Positions 43,835 to 51,322 of a stretch of DNA of 64,000 bases are shown in pieces. The stretch is from CAVVAY01 sp963746465 (GTDB lineage Bacteria; Actinomycetota; Actinomycetes; JACCUZ01): contig CAVVAY010000005.1 in NCBI GenBank assembly GCA_963746465.1, positions 62,001-126,000 of the forward strand, read 5' to 3'. The stretch's first letter is position 1; every line of letters begins with the position of its first letter. The position numbers were made by a program, and so were the translations under genes. The notes below the pieces were generated by a model that saw nothing but the letters and a program-made list of their open reading frames with translations, made no database searches and was not told where the DNA came from.

Positions 43835-43845
43835 GCGCGCCGCGT

Positions 43846-44709
43846 TCAGGCCAGCATCGATTGCGCCATCGCGCCGACGCCGAGCATTCCCGGGCCGGCG
43901 TGCACCCCGATGACCGGACCGACCTCGCCGATGAACAGCGGCTCGCGCCCGAAGATCTCGCGGCAGCGGTCGACGAGGCGGTCGGCCTCGGCGGGCGCCT
44001 GGATGTGCTGCACGCACCACGCGTCGGCGCCGCCGTCGTGCAGCTCCTGCGCGTACTTCACCATCCGCTCGAACGCGCGCCCGGCGGTGCGGACGCGCTC
44101 CACCGGCAGGATCTCGGACTCCAGCGAGAGGATCGGCTTGATCTTCAGCGCGCCGCCGAGCCAGGCCTGCGCGCCGCCCACGCGGCCGCCGCGGCGCAGG
44201 TACTCGAGCGTGTCGAGGCTGAACCAGATCCGCAGGCCGTCGCGGGCGGCGAGCGCGTGCTGTGAGACCTCGCCGAGGCTCGCGCCGTCGAGCGCCCGCG
44301 TGGATGCCGCGAGCAGCATCAGGCCGAGGCCGCCGCAGACGGTGCGCGAGTCGAGCACCTCGATGCGCCCGTCGTAGCCGCGCTCGGCCAGATCGTCGCG
44401 CGCCTGCAGCGCCGAGTCGTGCGTGCCCGAGAGCGCCGCCGAGAGGTGGATCGAGACGATGTCGTGCCCGGCCTCCAGCAGCGGCTCGTAGCACTCCAGG
44501 AAGTCGCCGATCGAGGGCTGCGAGGTCGTCGGCATGTCGTCGGCGGCCGCGCGCAGGCGCTCGTAGAAGTCCTGCAGGTCGGGCATGTCGCTCTCGCGCG
44601 CCTGCGTGTCCCCGAAGCGCACGTACAGCGGAACCGTCCGCAGCTCGTTCGCCGCCGAGACCTCGCGGGGCAGGTAGTGCGTGCTGTCGGTGACGACGAC
44701 GACCCCCAT
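43846..44709 (-). CDS. DegV family fatty-acid-binding protein
   Basis: 287 residues. VVTDSTHYLP at the N-terminus, TTSQPSIGDF and the SAALSGTHDSA loop are the ligand-binding signatures of DegV/FakB proteins, which hold a fatty acid for phosphorylation by FakA. LEYLRRGGRVGG and ALKIKPILSLE are also typical. No fakA is visible. ATG 44709 lies 12 bp after the dehydrogenase stop, so it is the last gene of the mtnA operon. Confidence 0.9.
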   Translation of the reverse strand: MGVVVVTDSTHYLPREVSAANELRTVPLYVRFGDTQARESDMPDLQDFYERLRAAADDMPTTSQPSIGDFLECYEPLLEAGHDIVSIHLSAALSGTHDSALQARDDLAERGYDGRIEVLDSRTVCGGLGLMLLAASTRALDGASLGEVSQHALAARDGLRIWFSLDTLEYLRRGGRVGGAQAWLGGALKIKPILSLESEILPVERVRTAGRAFERMVKYAQELHDGGADAWCVQHIQAPAEADRLVDRCREIFGREPLFIGEVGPVIGVHAGPGMLGVGAMAQSMLA

Positions 44710-44721
44710 GCGGCGGCCAGG

Positions 44722-45654
44722 CTACAGGCGCGGGTCGACGACGAGCTTGCGCGCCTCGCCCGCCGACGGGCGCGACAGCGCCTCGTGGAGATCGCCCAGC
44801 CCGACCGTCTCGCCGGCGAGCGCGCGCCAGTCGACGTCGCCGGCGCCGAGCAGCGCCAGCGCGGTTTCGATCTCCGCGCGGTCGTGATGAAAGGCCCCGC
44901 GGACGTCGAGCTCGGCGTAATGCAGCGGCGCCGCCGGCAGCGTCACGTCGCTCCCGATCGGACAGCCGCCGACGAGCACGACCGTCGCGCCCGGCGCCGC
45001 CGCGGCGATCGCCGCGCGCCAGGCCTCGGGCCGCCCGACCGCCTCGAGCACGACGTCGTGGCGGCCGAGCTCCTCGACGGCAGCGGCCCCGAGCGCGGCG
45101 GCCTGGGCGCGCCGCTCGGGGTGGCGGTCGGCGAGCGTCACGTCGCAGCCGGCGATCACGAGCAGCCGGGCGAGCATGAGCCCCATCGTGCCGCCGCCCA
45201 GCACGGCGGCGTCGGCGCCGGCGACGGCGCCCGCGCGCGCGACCGCGTGGATCGCGGCCGCCAGCGGCTCCGCCATCGCGGCGCCCGCGGGGTCCAGCCC
45301 CGCGGGCACGTCGTGCAGCGCGGCGCCCGGCGCGGCGATGCGCTCCGCGAAGCCGCCGAGCACCCACGTCATCTGCTGACACAGCTGGGCGCGGCCGGCG
45401 GCGCACGGCGGGCAGGACCCGCAGGCGACCGAGTCGCCGACGAGCACGCGCTCGCCGCTGTCCTCGCGGCGCCCGACGGTCTCGTGTCCGAAGCGCGCGG
45501 GGTAGGGGCCGAGGATGCGGTGGCCGTGGCGCAGGCACTTGACGTCGGTGGCGCAGGCGGTCGCAGCCTCGACGCGCACGACGATCTCGCCGGCGGGCTC
45601 GGCGACCTCCTCGACGCGCAGGTCGCCGGGCCCGTGCAGCATCGCCGCCCTCAC
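44722..45654 (-). CDS. Zinc-dependent alcohol dehydrogenase (MDR), copy 1
   Basis: 310 residues of the medium-chain dehydrogenase family. The catalytic-zinc motif is ACATDV followed by GHETVG. CGSCPPCAAGRAQLC gives the structural-zinc cysteines, and VLGGGTMGLML is the NAD(P) loop. It is shorter than typical sorbitol/threonine dehydrogenases (about 340). The start GTG 45654 overlaps the stop of the next dehydrogenase (GTGA); ATG 45642 is an alternative. A polyol or sugar-phosphate substrate would suit the MtnA neighbour, but this is inference. Confidence 0.83.
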   Translation of the reverse strand: MRAAMLHGPGDLRVEEVAEPAGEIVVRVEAATACATDVKCLRHGHRILGPYPARFGHETVGRREDSGERVLVGDSVACGSCPPCAAGRAQLCQQMTWVLGGFAERIAAPGAALHDVPAGLDPAGAAMAEPLAAAIHAVARAGAVAGADAAVLGGGTMGLMLARLLVIAGCDVTLADRHPERRAQAAALGAAAVEELGRHDVVLEAVGRPEAWRAAIAAAAPGATVVLVGGCPIGSDVTLPAAPLHYAELDVRGAFHHDRAEIETALALLGAGDVDWRALAGETVGLGDLHEALSRPSAGEARKLVVDPRL

Positions 45655-46616
45655 GGCAGGACGACCGCCTTCAGCGCCTGTCCGCGGCGCTGCAGGTCCA
45701 GCGCGCGTGCCGTCTCGTCGAGTGGGAGCCGGTGCGTGACGAGGGCGAGCACGTCGAGGCGGGCGGTCGCGATCAGCTCGTAGGCCGCCCTCATGTCGGC
45801 CGGGCCTGCCGACCAGCTCGAGCAGACGGTGATCTCGCGCAGGAAGAGCTGCTCGGTGTCCAGGCCGACCGAGGTCCCGGGGCCGGTGGTGGCGTAGAGG
45901 CACAGGGTCGCGCCGGGGCCGAGCGCGGCCGCGGCCCCGGCGATCGCGCGGCCGTCGGCGGTCGTCACGAACGCGACGTCGATCGGCTCGTTGCCATGCG
46001 GGGTCGCTCCCAGATCCTCGGCCAGGCGACGCCGGTCGGCGCGCGGCTCGCGGTACCAGATCGCCTGCACGCCGCGGGCGCGGGCGGCCGCGACGGCGAG
46101 CAGGCCGTTGGAGCCCGCGCCCACGACGAGCAGCGAATCGCCGCTCTCGAGGCCCGCGCGGTCCAGCGCGCGCAGCACGCAGCCCAGCGGCTCGACGAAG
46201 GTGCCCGCGACGGGATCGACGTCGCCGAGGCCCAGCAGCTCGCCGACGAGCGGCGGGCTCAGCCGCACGCGCTCGGCGAAGCCGCCGGGATCCAGCGCGG
46301 TCGCGCGAAACTGCTCGCAGAGCGTCTCGTGGCCGCGCCGGCAGCGCCGACAGCGCCCACAGGGCGCGTGATGGTGGATGACGACGCGGTCGCCGGCGCG
46401 CCAGCCGGTCACGCCGTCGCCCGTCTCGAGCACCTCGCCGACGACCTCGTGGCCGAGCACGCCCGGCAGCTTGCGCGACACGTACGTCTCGCTGACGTCC
46501 GAGCCGCAGACGCCGCAGGCCAGGACGCGGCAGACGACCTCGCCCGCGCCCGCGACCGGATCGGGCAGCTCCTCGACGGTGACCTCGCGCGAGGTCAGCG
46601 AGCGGGCGACCCTCAC
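45651..46616 (-). CDS. Zinc-dependent alcohol dehydrogenase (MDR), copy 2
   Basis: 321 residues. CGVCGSDVSE and LGHEVVGEV hold the catalytic zinc, CGRCRRCRRGHETLC the structural zinc and VVGAGSNGLLA the nucleotide loop. It is closer to sorbitol/threonine dehydrogenases than copy 1 and differs clearly from it, so the two probably act on different substrates or steps. The start GTG 46616 overlaps the mtnA stop (GTGA). Confidence 0.85.
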   Translation of the reverse strand: MRVARSLTSREVTVEELPDPVAGAGEVVCRVLACGVCGSDVSETYVSRKLPGVLGHEVVGEVLETGDGVTGWRAGDRVVIHHHAPCGRCRRCRRGHETLCEQFRATALDPGGFAERVRLSPPLVGELLGLGDVDPVAGTFVEPLGCVLRALDRAGLESGDSLLVVGAGSNGLLAVAAARARGVQAIWYREPRADRRRLAEDLGATPHGNEPIDVAFVTTADGRAIAGAAAALGPGATLCLYATTGPGTSVGLDTEQLFLREITVCSSWSAGPADMRAAYELIATARLDVLALVTHRLPLDETARALDLQRRGQALKAVVLP

Positions 46617-47665
46617 CGCGGCCCGGCTGCCAGGAGCGCCGCGATCGACTCGCGCGTCAGCGGCGCCGCGATGCCGCGCTCCGTCACGAGCGCGGTCACG
46701 AGCTCGGCGGGCGTCACGTCGAATGCCGGGTTGCGGCAGGGGGTGTCGGCGCCGGTGAGCAGCGCGCCGCCGGCGTGGCGGACCTCGTCGGCCGGGCGCT
46801 CCTCGATGACGATCTCGTCGCCACTCGCGATCGCGAGGTCGATCGTCGACGTCGGGCCGGCGACGACGAACGGGATCCCGGCCGCGCGCGCGGCGAGCGC
46901 ATGCGCGTAGGTCCCGACCTTGTTGGCGACGTCGCCGTTGGCGGCGACGCGGTCGCACCCGACGATCACGGCGTCGACCTCGCCGCGGCGCATGAGCCCG
47001 GCCGCGGCGCCGTCGACGAGCAGCTGGTGGGGGATGCCGGCCCGCTGCAGCTCCCAGATCGTCAGCCGCGCGCCCTGCAGCAGCGGCCGCGTCTCGCAGG
47101 CGAGCACGGAGACGGCGCCGTCACGGTGGGCGAGCTCGATCGCGACGGCGAGGGCCGAGCCCGTGCCGCCGCAGGCCAGCGCGCCGGTGTTGCAGTGGGT
47201 GAGGATGCGCCGATCGCCGGCAAGCAGGTCGGCGCCCTGCAGGGCGATCGCGGCGCTCGCGGCGTCCTCGCTCGCGTGGATCGCCTCGGCCTCGGCGCGC
47301 GCGGCCTGCGAGCGCTCGGGCGCCGGCGCCGCGAGCGCCGCGGCCAGCACGCGGTCCACCGCCCACGCGAGGTTGACGGCGGTCGGGCGCGCGTGGCGCA
47401 GGTGGGCGGCGGCGGCGCCGAGCGCGGCGTCGTCGGAGGAGTCGGCCGCGTCGGCCGCCGCCATCGCGAGGCCGTAGGCGGCGGCGATCCCGATGTTCGG
47501 CGCACCGCGCACCGCGAGGCGCGCGATCGCCTCGGCGGTGTCGTGCTCGCCGTCGAGCTCGAGCCACCGCTCCTCGGACGGAAGCAGGGTCTGGTCGAGG
47601 ATCCGCAGGCGGCGGCCGTCCCAGCGGATGGCCGAGCTGGGCAGGGAAGCGGTGGGGCCCGGCAT
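46613..47665 (-). CDS. mtnA: S-methyl-5-thioribose-1-phosphate isomerase family protein
   Basis: 350 residues. LPSEERWLEL, RGAPNIGIAAAYG, THCNTGALACGG (Cys158) and VGCDRVAANGDVANKVGTY (Asp about 238) are the active-site signatures of MtnA, which isomerises 5-methylthioribose-1-phosphate to the ribulose form in methionine salvage. No mtnB, mtnP or mtnK is nearby. Two dehydrogenases overlap it instead. The same enzyme also handles 5-deoxyribose-1-phosphate in the DHAP shunt, so a non-methionine role is possible. The ATG is 6 nt after a TAGCAT box. Confidence 0.88.
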   Translation of the reverse strand: MPGPTASLPSSAIRWDGRRLRILDQTLLPSEERWLELDGEHDTAEAIARLAVRGAPNIGIAAAYGLAMAAADAADSSDDAALGAAAAHLRHARPTAVNLAWAVDRVLAAALAAPAPERSQAARAEAEAIHASEDAASAAIALQGADLLAGDRRILTHCNTGALACGGTGSALAVAIELAHRDGAVSVLACETRPLLQGARLTIWELQRAGIPHQLLVDGAAAGLMRRGEVDAVIVGCDRVAANGDVANKVGTYAHALAARAAGIPFVVAGPTSTIDLAIASGDEIVIEERPADEVRHAGGALLTGADTPCRNPAFDVTPAELVTALVTERGIAAPLTRESIAALLAAGPR

Positions 47666-47671
47666 GGGCCG

Positions 47672-47681
47672 ATGCTACTGT
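47672..47681. promoter_or_regulatory. Overlapping divergent -10 boxes of mtnA and the S55-like gene
   Basis: TAGCAT (minus, 47677-47672) is 6 nt from ATG 47665 and TACTGT (plus, 47676-47681) is 8 nt from ATG 47690. Start codons are only 24 bp apart, so both mRNAs must be nearly leaderless and the two promoters should compete. Confidence 0.5.
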
Positions 47682-47689
47682 CGAGGCGG

Positions 47690-49369
47690 ATGCGCCGCCT
47701 GGTACTCGCCGCCGTCGCGGCCGCGCTCGCAGCGCCGGCGCCCGCTCTCGCAGCCGACCCGATCCTCCCCCTCGCCGAGGTGCCGGTCGGCGCGCACTGC
47801 ACCGGTCTCACCGTCGTGCGTGGCACGGACGTGACGAGCTTCGATGTCGAGATCCTCGACGTCATCGGCGCCGATCTGCCGCGGTCGGCCCGCATCCTCG
47901 TCCGGGTCTCGGGCCCGGCGGTCGATGCGACCGGCGTGGGCCCGGGCTTCTCCGGCTCGCCGGTCATCTGCACCGGCGCCGACGGCGTGCGGCGGACGAT
48001 GGGCGCGATCTCCGAGACGATCGGCGAGTTCGGCGGCAAGACCGTGCTCGCGACGCCGATCGAGGCGATGCTCGCCCAGCCCGCCATCCCGCCCGCCGCG
48101 CTCCCCGTGATCCCGGGGGCGCGCCCGCTCGCGAGCCCGCTGACGATCGCGGGGCTGCGTCCCGCGCTCGCGGCGAGCTTCGTCGCGGCTGCGCGCAAGG
48201 CAGGGCGGGTGCTCATCAGCTCGCCCGCAGCCGGACGGGTCGCGTTCGCGCCCGTGACGCTCGTGCCCGGCTCGGCCGCGGTGGTCGGCGTCGCGGCCGG
48301 CGACATCTCGATCGGCGCGCTCGGGACGGTGACGTACGTCGACGGCCAGGACGTCTGGCTCTTCGGGCACCAGATGGACGCCGCCGGCCGGCGCGCCCTG
48401 TTCCTCCAGGACGCCTTCGTCCACACCGTCATCAACAACCCGATCGCCGTCGAGGACGTCTCGACCTACAAGCTCGCGTCGCCCGGCAACGTGATCGGGG
48501 CGATCACCTCCGATGGCGTCTCCGCCGTCGCGGGGCAGACCGGGGCGCCGCCGGCGAGCTTCCCGCTGCGCGTGACCGCGCGCGACCTGCGCACCGGTCG
48601 CATCACGACGAACCTGACGCAGATCGCCGACGAGGGCGACGTCGGCCGTCCGGTCGGCATCTCGCCGCTGGGCCTCGCCGGCGCCGCCGCGGTCGCCCAG
48701 GCCACGAGCACGATCCTCACCGGCTCGCCGTCGCGCCAGAGCGGCGACATGTGCGTGAAGGTCACGCTGCGCGAGCTGCGCAAGCCGCTGCGCTTCTGCA
48801 ACGCCTACGCGGTCGACGGGGAGGTCCCCAACGCGCTCGCCGGCGCCGCGGCCGCCGACATGACCGCCGCGACCACGGTCCTCGACGGCTTCCGCTTCGG
48901 GACGCTGCACCCGACCGCCGTCGAGGTCGGGGTCCGCGCCCGCGCCGGCGTCGACCAGGCCTTCATCACGGGCGCGACGGCTGCCGGCCGGGTGCGCCGC
49001 GGTCACACGCTGCGCGTGCGCCTGCGGGTGCGCCACACCGGCACGGGCAGGCGCACGATCCAGACGATCCCCGTGCGCATCCCGCTCGGCACGCCGCGCG
49101 GCTCGCGCACCCTGCGGATCACCGGCACGCCGGCCGACGTCGGCGGCAACCCCGACGACCCCGGCGATCTCAGCATCGTGTTCGAGGAGCAGGACACCGG
49201 CGACGACGCCGGCCCGCAATCGCTGGCGGAGGTCCGCGCAGCGTTCGAGTCGCTCGGCCGCTTCACGGGCGTCACCGCGACGCTGGCCGGCGAGCGGCGC
49301 GAGGTCTTCGACGACGCCCGCGTCCGCATCACGGGCTCGGCGCGGGTGCGCGTGACCGTCCGGCCCTGA
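47690..49369 (+). CDS. Secreted SpoIVB peptidase S55-like protein
   Basis: 559 residues. Signal peptide RRLVLAAVAAALAAPAPALA. Residues about 25-340 resemble the S55 serine peptidase domain: GPGFSGSPVI (Ser88 in the GxSGSP motif), TYVDGQDVWLFGHQM (possible His) and a NVIGAITSDG segment. The C-terminal 200 residues are beta-rich (VRLRVRHTGTGRRTIQT) with no known domain. S55 peptidases are best known from sporulation signalling, but this organism type is not expected to sporulate, so a regulatory or wall role is likely. Confidence 0.7.
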   Translation: MRRLVLAAVAAALAAPAPALAADPILPLAEVPVGAHCTGLTVVRGTDVTSFDVEILDVIGADLPRSARILVRVSGPAVDATGVGPGFSGSPVICTGADGVRRTMGAISETIGEFGGKTVLATPIEAMLAQPAIPPAALPVIPGARPLASPLTIAGLRPALAASFVAAARKAGRVLISSPAAGRVAFAPVTLVPGSAAVVGVAAGDISIGALGTVTYVDGQDVWLFGHQMDAAGRRALFLQDAFVHTVINNPIAVEDVSTYKLASPGNVIGAITSDGVSAVAGQTGAPPASFPLRVTARDLRTGRITTNLTQIADEGDVGRPVGISPLGLAGAAAVAQATSTILTGSPSRQSGDMCVKVTLRELRKPLRFCNAYAVDGEVPNALAGAAAADMTAATTVLDGFRFGTLHPTAVEVGVRARAGVDQAFITGATAAGRVRRGHTLRVRLRVRHTGTGRRTIQTIPVRIPLGTPRGSRTLRITGTPADVGGNPDDPGDLSIVFEEQDTGDDAGPQSLAEVRAAFESLGRFTGVTATLAGERREVFDDARVRITGSARVRVTVRP

Positions 49370-49434
49370 GGAGCGTCACCGCGGGGGAGCGTCGCGGTTG
49401 GCGCGGCCGTTCGCGGCGGGGTCTCCACCGCTGG

Positions 49435-49493
49435 TGCCAGCGGGTGGTAGCCCAGTGCTAGCACCCGCTAGCACCACGAGGAAACGACCCTCG
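49435..49493 (-). repeat. Two-hairpin intergenic element, copy 2
   Basis: Read on the minus strand: hairpin CGAGG/CCTCG (49493-49489, 49481-49477), then a large stem. Its arms GGTGCTAGCGGGTG and CACCCGCTGGCACC pair over 14 bp with one G-U, and an inner TAGC/GCTA pairing has a 5-nt loop. The spacing GCTAGC-3-TGCTAGC-4-GGCTA-6-GCTRGCA is identical to copy 1 at 391-428. The 220-bp space between convergent genes holds nothing else I recognise. Confidence 0.6.
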
Positions 49494-49589
49494 AGCGCGC
49501 TCCCCACAGAACGCGCCGTGGCGAGCCGTCCCTCCCTCATCGAGCCGTTCGCGCCGCCGGCACGCCCCAGCGGGCGCCGAGCGGACCCC

Positions 49590-49985
49590 TCAGCCCAGGC
49601 GGTTCTCGATACCCATCGGCGCGGGGCCCGCGGGCGCGACGGCGGGTGCCTCGGCCGGGCCGGCCGCGGGGGCGACCCCGAGCTCCGTCGCCAGCTCGCC
49701 GGACTCGTACATCTCGGTGATGATGTCGCAGCCGCCGATGAGCTCGCCGTTGTGGAAGAGCTGCGGGATCGTCGGCCAGCTGGAGATCGCGGAGAGCTCC
49801 TGGCGGATGCGCGGGTCGGGCAGGACGTCGACCGCCGTGAAGGGCGTCTCGAGCGCCTGCAGGATCCCGACGGTGCGCGCCGAGAAGCCACACGCCGGCG
49901 CGTCCGGCGAGCCCTTCATGAAGAGGATGATGTCGTTGTCGGCGATCGCCTCGGCGATTGCGTCGCGGATCTGGTTGTCGCTCAT
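49590..49985 (-). CDS. Monothiol CGFS glutaredoxin (Grx4-like)
   Basis: 131 residues. LFMKGSPDAPACGFS (Cys32) is the CGFS motif that binds a bridging 2Fe-2S cluster with glutathione or a similar thiol. WPTIPQLFHNGELIGGCDI completes the fold. A 25-residue Ala/Pro tail follows the domain. ATG 49985 overlaps the bolA stop, and Grx4-BolA heterodimers are established iron-sulfur carriers, so the two products very probably work together. Confidence 0.93.
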   Translation of the reverse strand: MSDNQIRDAIAEAIADNDIILFMKGSPDAPACGFSARTVGILQALETPFTAVDVLPDPRIRQELSAISSWPTIPQLFHNGELIGGCDIITEMYESGELATELGVAPAAGPAEAPAVAPAGPAPMGIENRLG

Positions 49986-50203
49986 GAGACCTCCGTCTTG
50001 AGGGCGAGTGCGTGAATGACGCCGCCCAGCTCTCCGTCGAATACGTCGTAGACGAGCCGGTGCTGCTGGACGCGCGAGAGGCCCTGGAACGCGGAGGCGC
50101 GCACGCGCGCCTCGAAGTGCACGTCGTCGGCGCTCTCCACCTCGGCCTGCGCGCCCGGGATGGCGGCCTCGATACGAATCCTGACCTCGTCTGCGCTGGG
50201 CAT
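49982..50203 (-). CDS. bolA: BolA family protein
   Basis: 73 residues. The KH-like fold shows EVRIRIEAAIPGAQAEVE, a central HFEARVRASAFQGLSRVQQHRLVYD stretch and GVIHALALKT, whose His can ligate a cluster shared with the glutaredoxin. A TAGGCT box lies 9 nt before ATG 50203. It is divergent from the A-type carrier gene, forming a compact iron-sulfur trafficking locus. Confidence 0.92.
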   Translation of the reverse strand: MPSADEVRIRIEAAIPGAQAEVESADDVHFEARVRASAFQGLSRVQQHRLVYDVFDGELGGVIHALALKTEVS

Positions 50204-50261
50204 GTGCCCGATAGCCTAGCGAGGCCGAACGCTTGTCCAGCACGCGGGGTATGGTCGCTAC

Positions 50262-50273
50262 ACTTCGTGAAGT
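50262..50273. promoter_or_regulatory. 12-bp palindrome in the bolA/A-type carrier intergenic space
   Basis: ACTTCGTGAAGT overlaps a likely -10 (TACACT 50259-50264) for the carrier gene. The position suits an operator for an iron-sulfur or redox regulator, but I do not recognise the site. Confidence 0.35.
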
Positions 50274-50310
50274 ATTGCCGACAGACCCGAAACGACCGGG
50301 GGTTCAGAGC

Positions 50311-50664
50311 ATGATCACCATCACCGACAAGGGCGCCGAGAAGGTCCATGAGTTCCTGAGCTCCCAGGGCGCCGACGTCACGGCGGCTGGTCTGCGCGTG
50401 GGCGTCAAGGGCGGCGGCTGCTCGGGCTTTCAGTACAACCTCGCCTTCGACGAGAAGCGCGACGGCGACGAGGTCTTCGAGGCGTCCGGCCTGAAGGTCT
50501 ACGTCGACCAGTCCAGCCTTCCGTACGTCAAGGGATCGGTCATCGACTACGTCGAGTCGCTCACCGCGGCCGGCTTCCAGGTCAACAACCCCAACGTCGT
50601 CGCCGCATGCGGCTGCGGCTCCTCCTTCCGCGTCGCCGACGAGCAGGAGTGCTCGGCGGTCTGA
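50311..50664 (+). CDS. erpA: A-type iron-sulfur carrier (ErpA/IscA/HesB family)
   Basis: 117 residues. KGGGCSGFQYNL supplies the first cysteine and ACGCGSSF the C-x-C pair that bind the cluster delivered to target apoproteins. The start ATG 50311 begins at MITITDKGAEKV, in line with the family; an upstream open frame has no homology. Together with the divergent Grx4-BolA genes it handles cluster transfer. A GC palindrome (50663-50674) follows the stop. Confidence 0.92.
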   Translation: MITITDKGAEKVHEFLSSQGADVTAAGLRVGVKGGGCSGFQYNLAFDEKRDGDEVFEASGLKVYVDQSSLPYVKGSVIDYVESLTAAGFQVNNPNVVAACGCGSSFRVADEQECSAV

Positions 50665-50713
50665 CCGGCCGGTCGCCCGTCCGCTCTCAAGCTTTTCGCG
50701 TCAAGCGCCGAGG

Positions 50714-51316
50714 ATGCCCCCAGATGGGGGAGCGGACGAGCAGCATCGACTGACGGCGACCCGCGGCGCCGTCGAGCGGGCCGCTGAGGCGCTGGAGTCC
50801 GAGGTCGTCGCGATCGTCCGCGGCGACAGCGTGATCGCGGCGATCGGCTACCCGCAGGACGCGCTGCCCGAGGACGAGCTCGTGCGCCTGGCGCGCGAGC
50901 CCGAGCGCGGGGAGCTCACGGCGCTCGGGCCCTGCCGCGTCGCCGTCGTCCAGGTCGACGGCGACGTCGTCACCCTGCGCCTGCTCGACCCGCTCGACCA
51001 CCGCGCGGCCGTGCTGATGGCGAGCGTCGGCCTGGATCCAGGCCTCAAGGCCGCCCTGGAGCGCGCGCCGGCCGACGAGGGGCTCGGCGGCCGCGCGATC
51101 GCCGAGGATCGGCTCGTCGTCACGGGGGCGGCGATGGCCGCCCCGGTGCGCGAGGAGGGCCGGGTCGTCGGCAGCATCGTCGTCGCCTCGCGCCGACCCG
51201 GTCGCCGCCACGGCCACGACGACCGGGAGGTGCTGTCGGCGTTCGCCGAGCACGCGAGCCTCGCGCTGACCGACGCGCGGATGGACACGAGGGCCAACCA
51301 GGATCTCGCGACGTAG
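50714..51316 (+). CDS. GAF-domain protein
   Basis: 200 residues. The N-terminal half is poorly conserved. Residues about 130-195 (GGRAIAEDRLVVTGAAMAAPVREEGRVVGSIVVAS ... FAEHASLALTDAR) are the second half of a GAF domain, which binds small ligands or nucleotides or senses redox state. There is no output domain. It may be a stand-alone sensor acting through a partner. It converges on the FNR gene 6 bp away. Confidence 0.7.
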   Translation: MPPDGGADEQHRLTATRGAVERAAEALESEVVAIVRGDSVIAAIGYPQDALPEDELVRLAREPERGELTALGPCRVAVVQVDGDVVTLRLLDPLDHRAAVLMASVGLDPGLKAALERAPADEGLGGRAIAEDRLVVTGAAMAAPVREEGRVVGSIVVASRRPGRRHGHDDREVLSAFAEHASLALTDARMDTRANQDLAT

Positions 51317-51322
51317 GACGGC

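Noticed and set aside
50663..50674. GACCGGCCGGTC palindrome as an operator
   Set aside because: It directly follows a stop codon, has no spacer, and similar GC palindromes are frequent by chance at this base composition.
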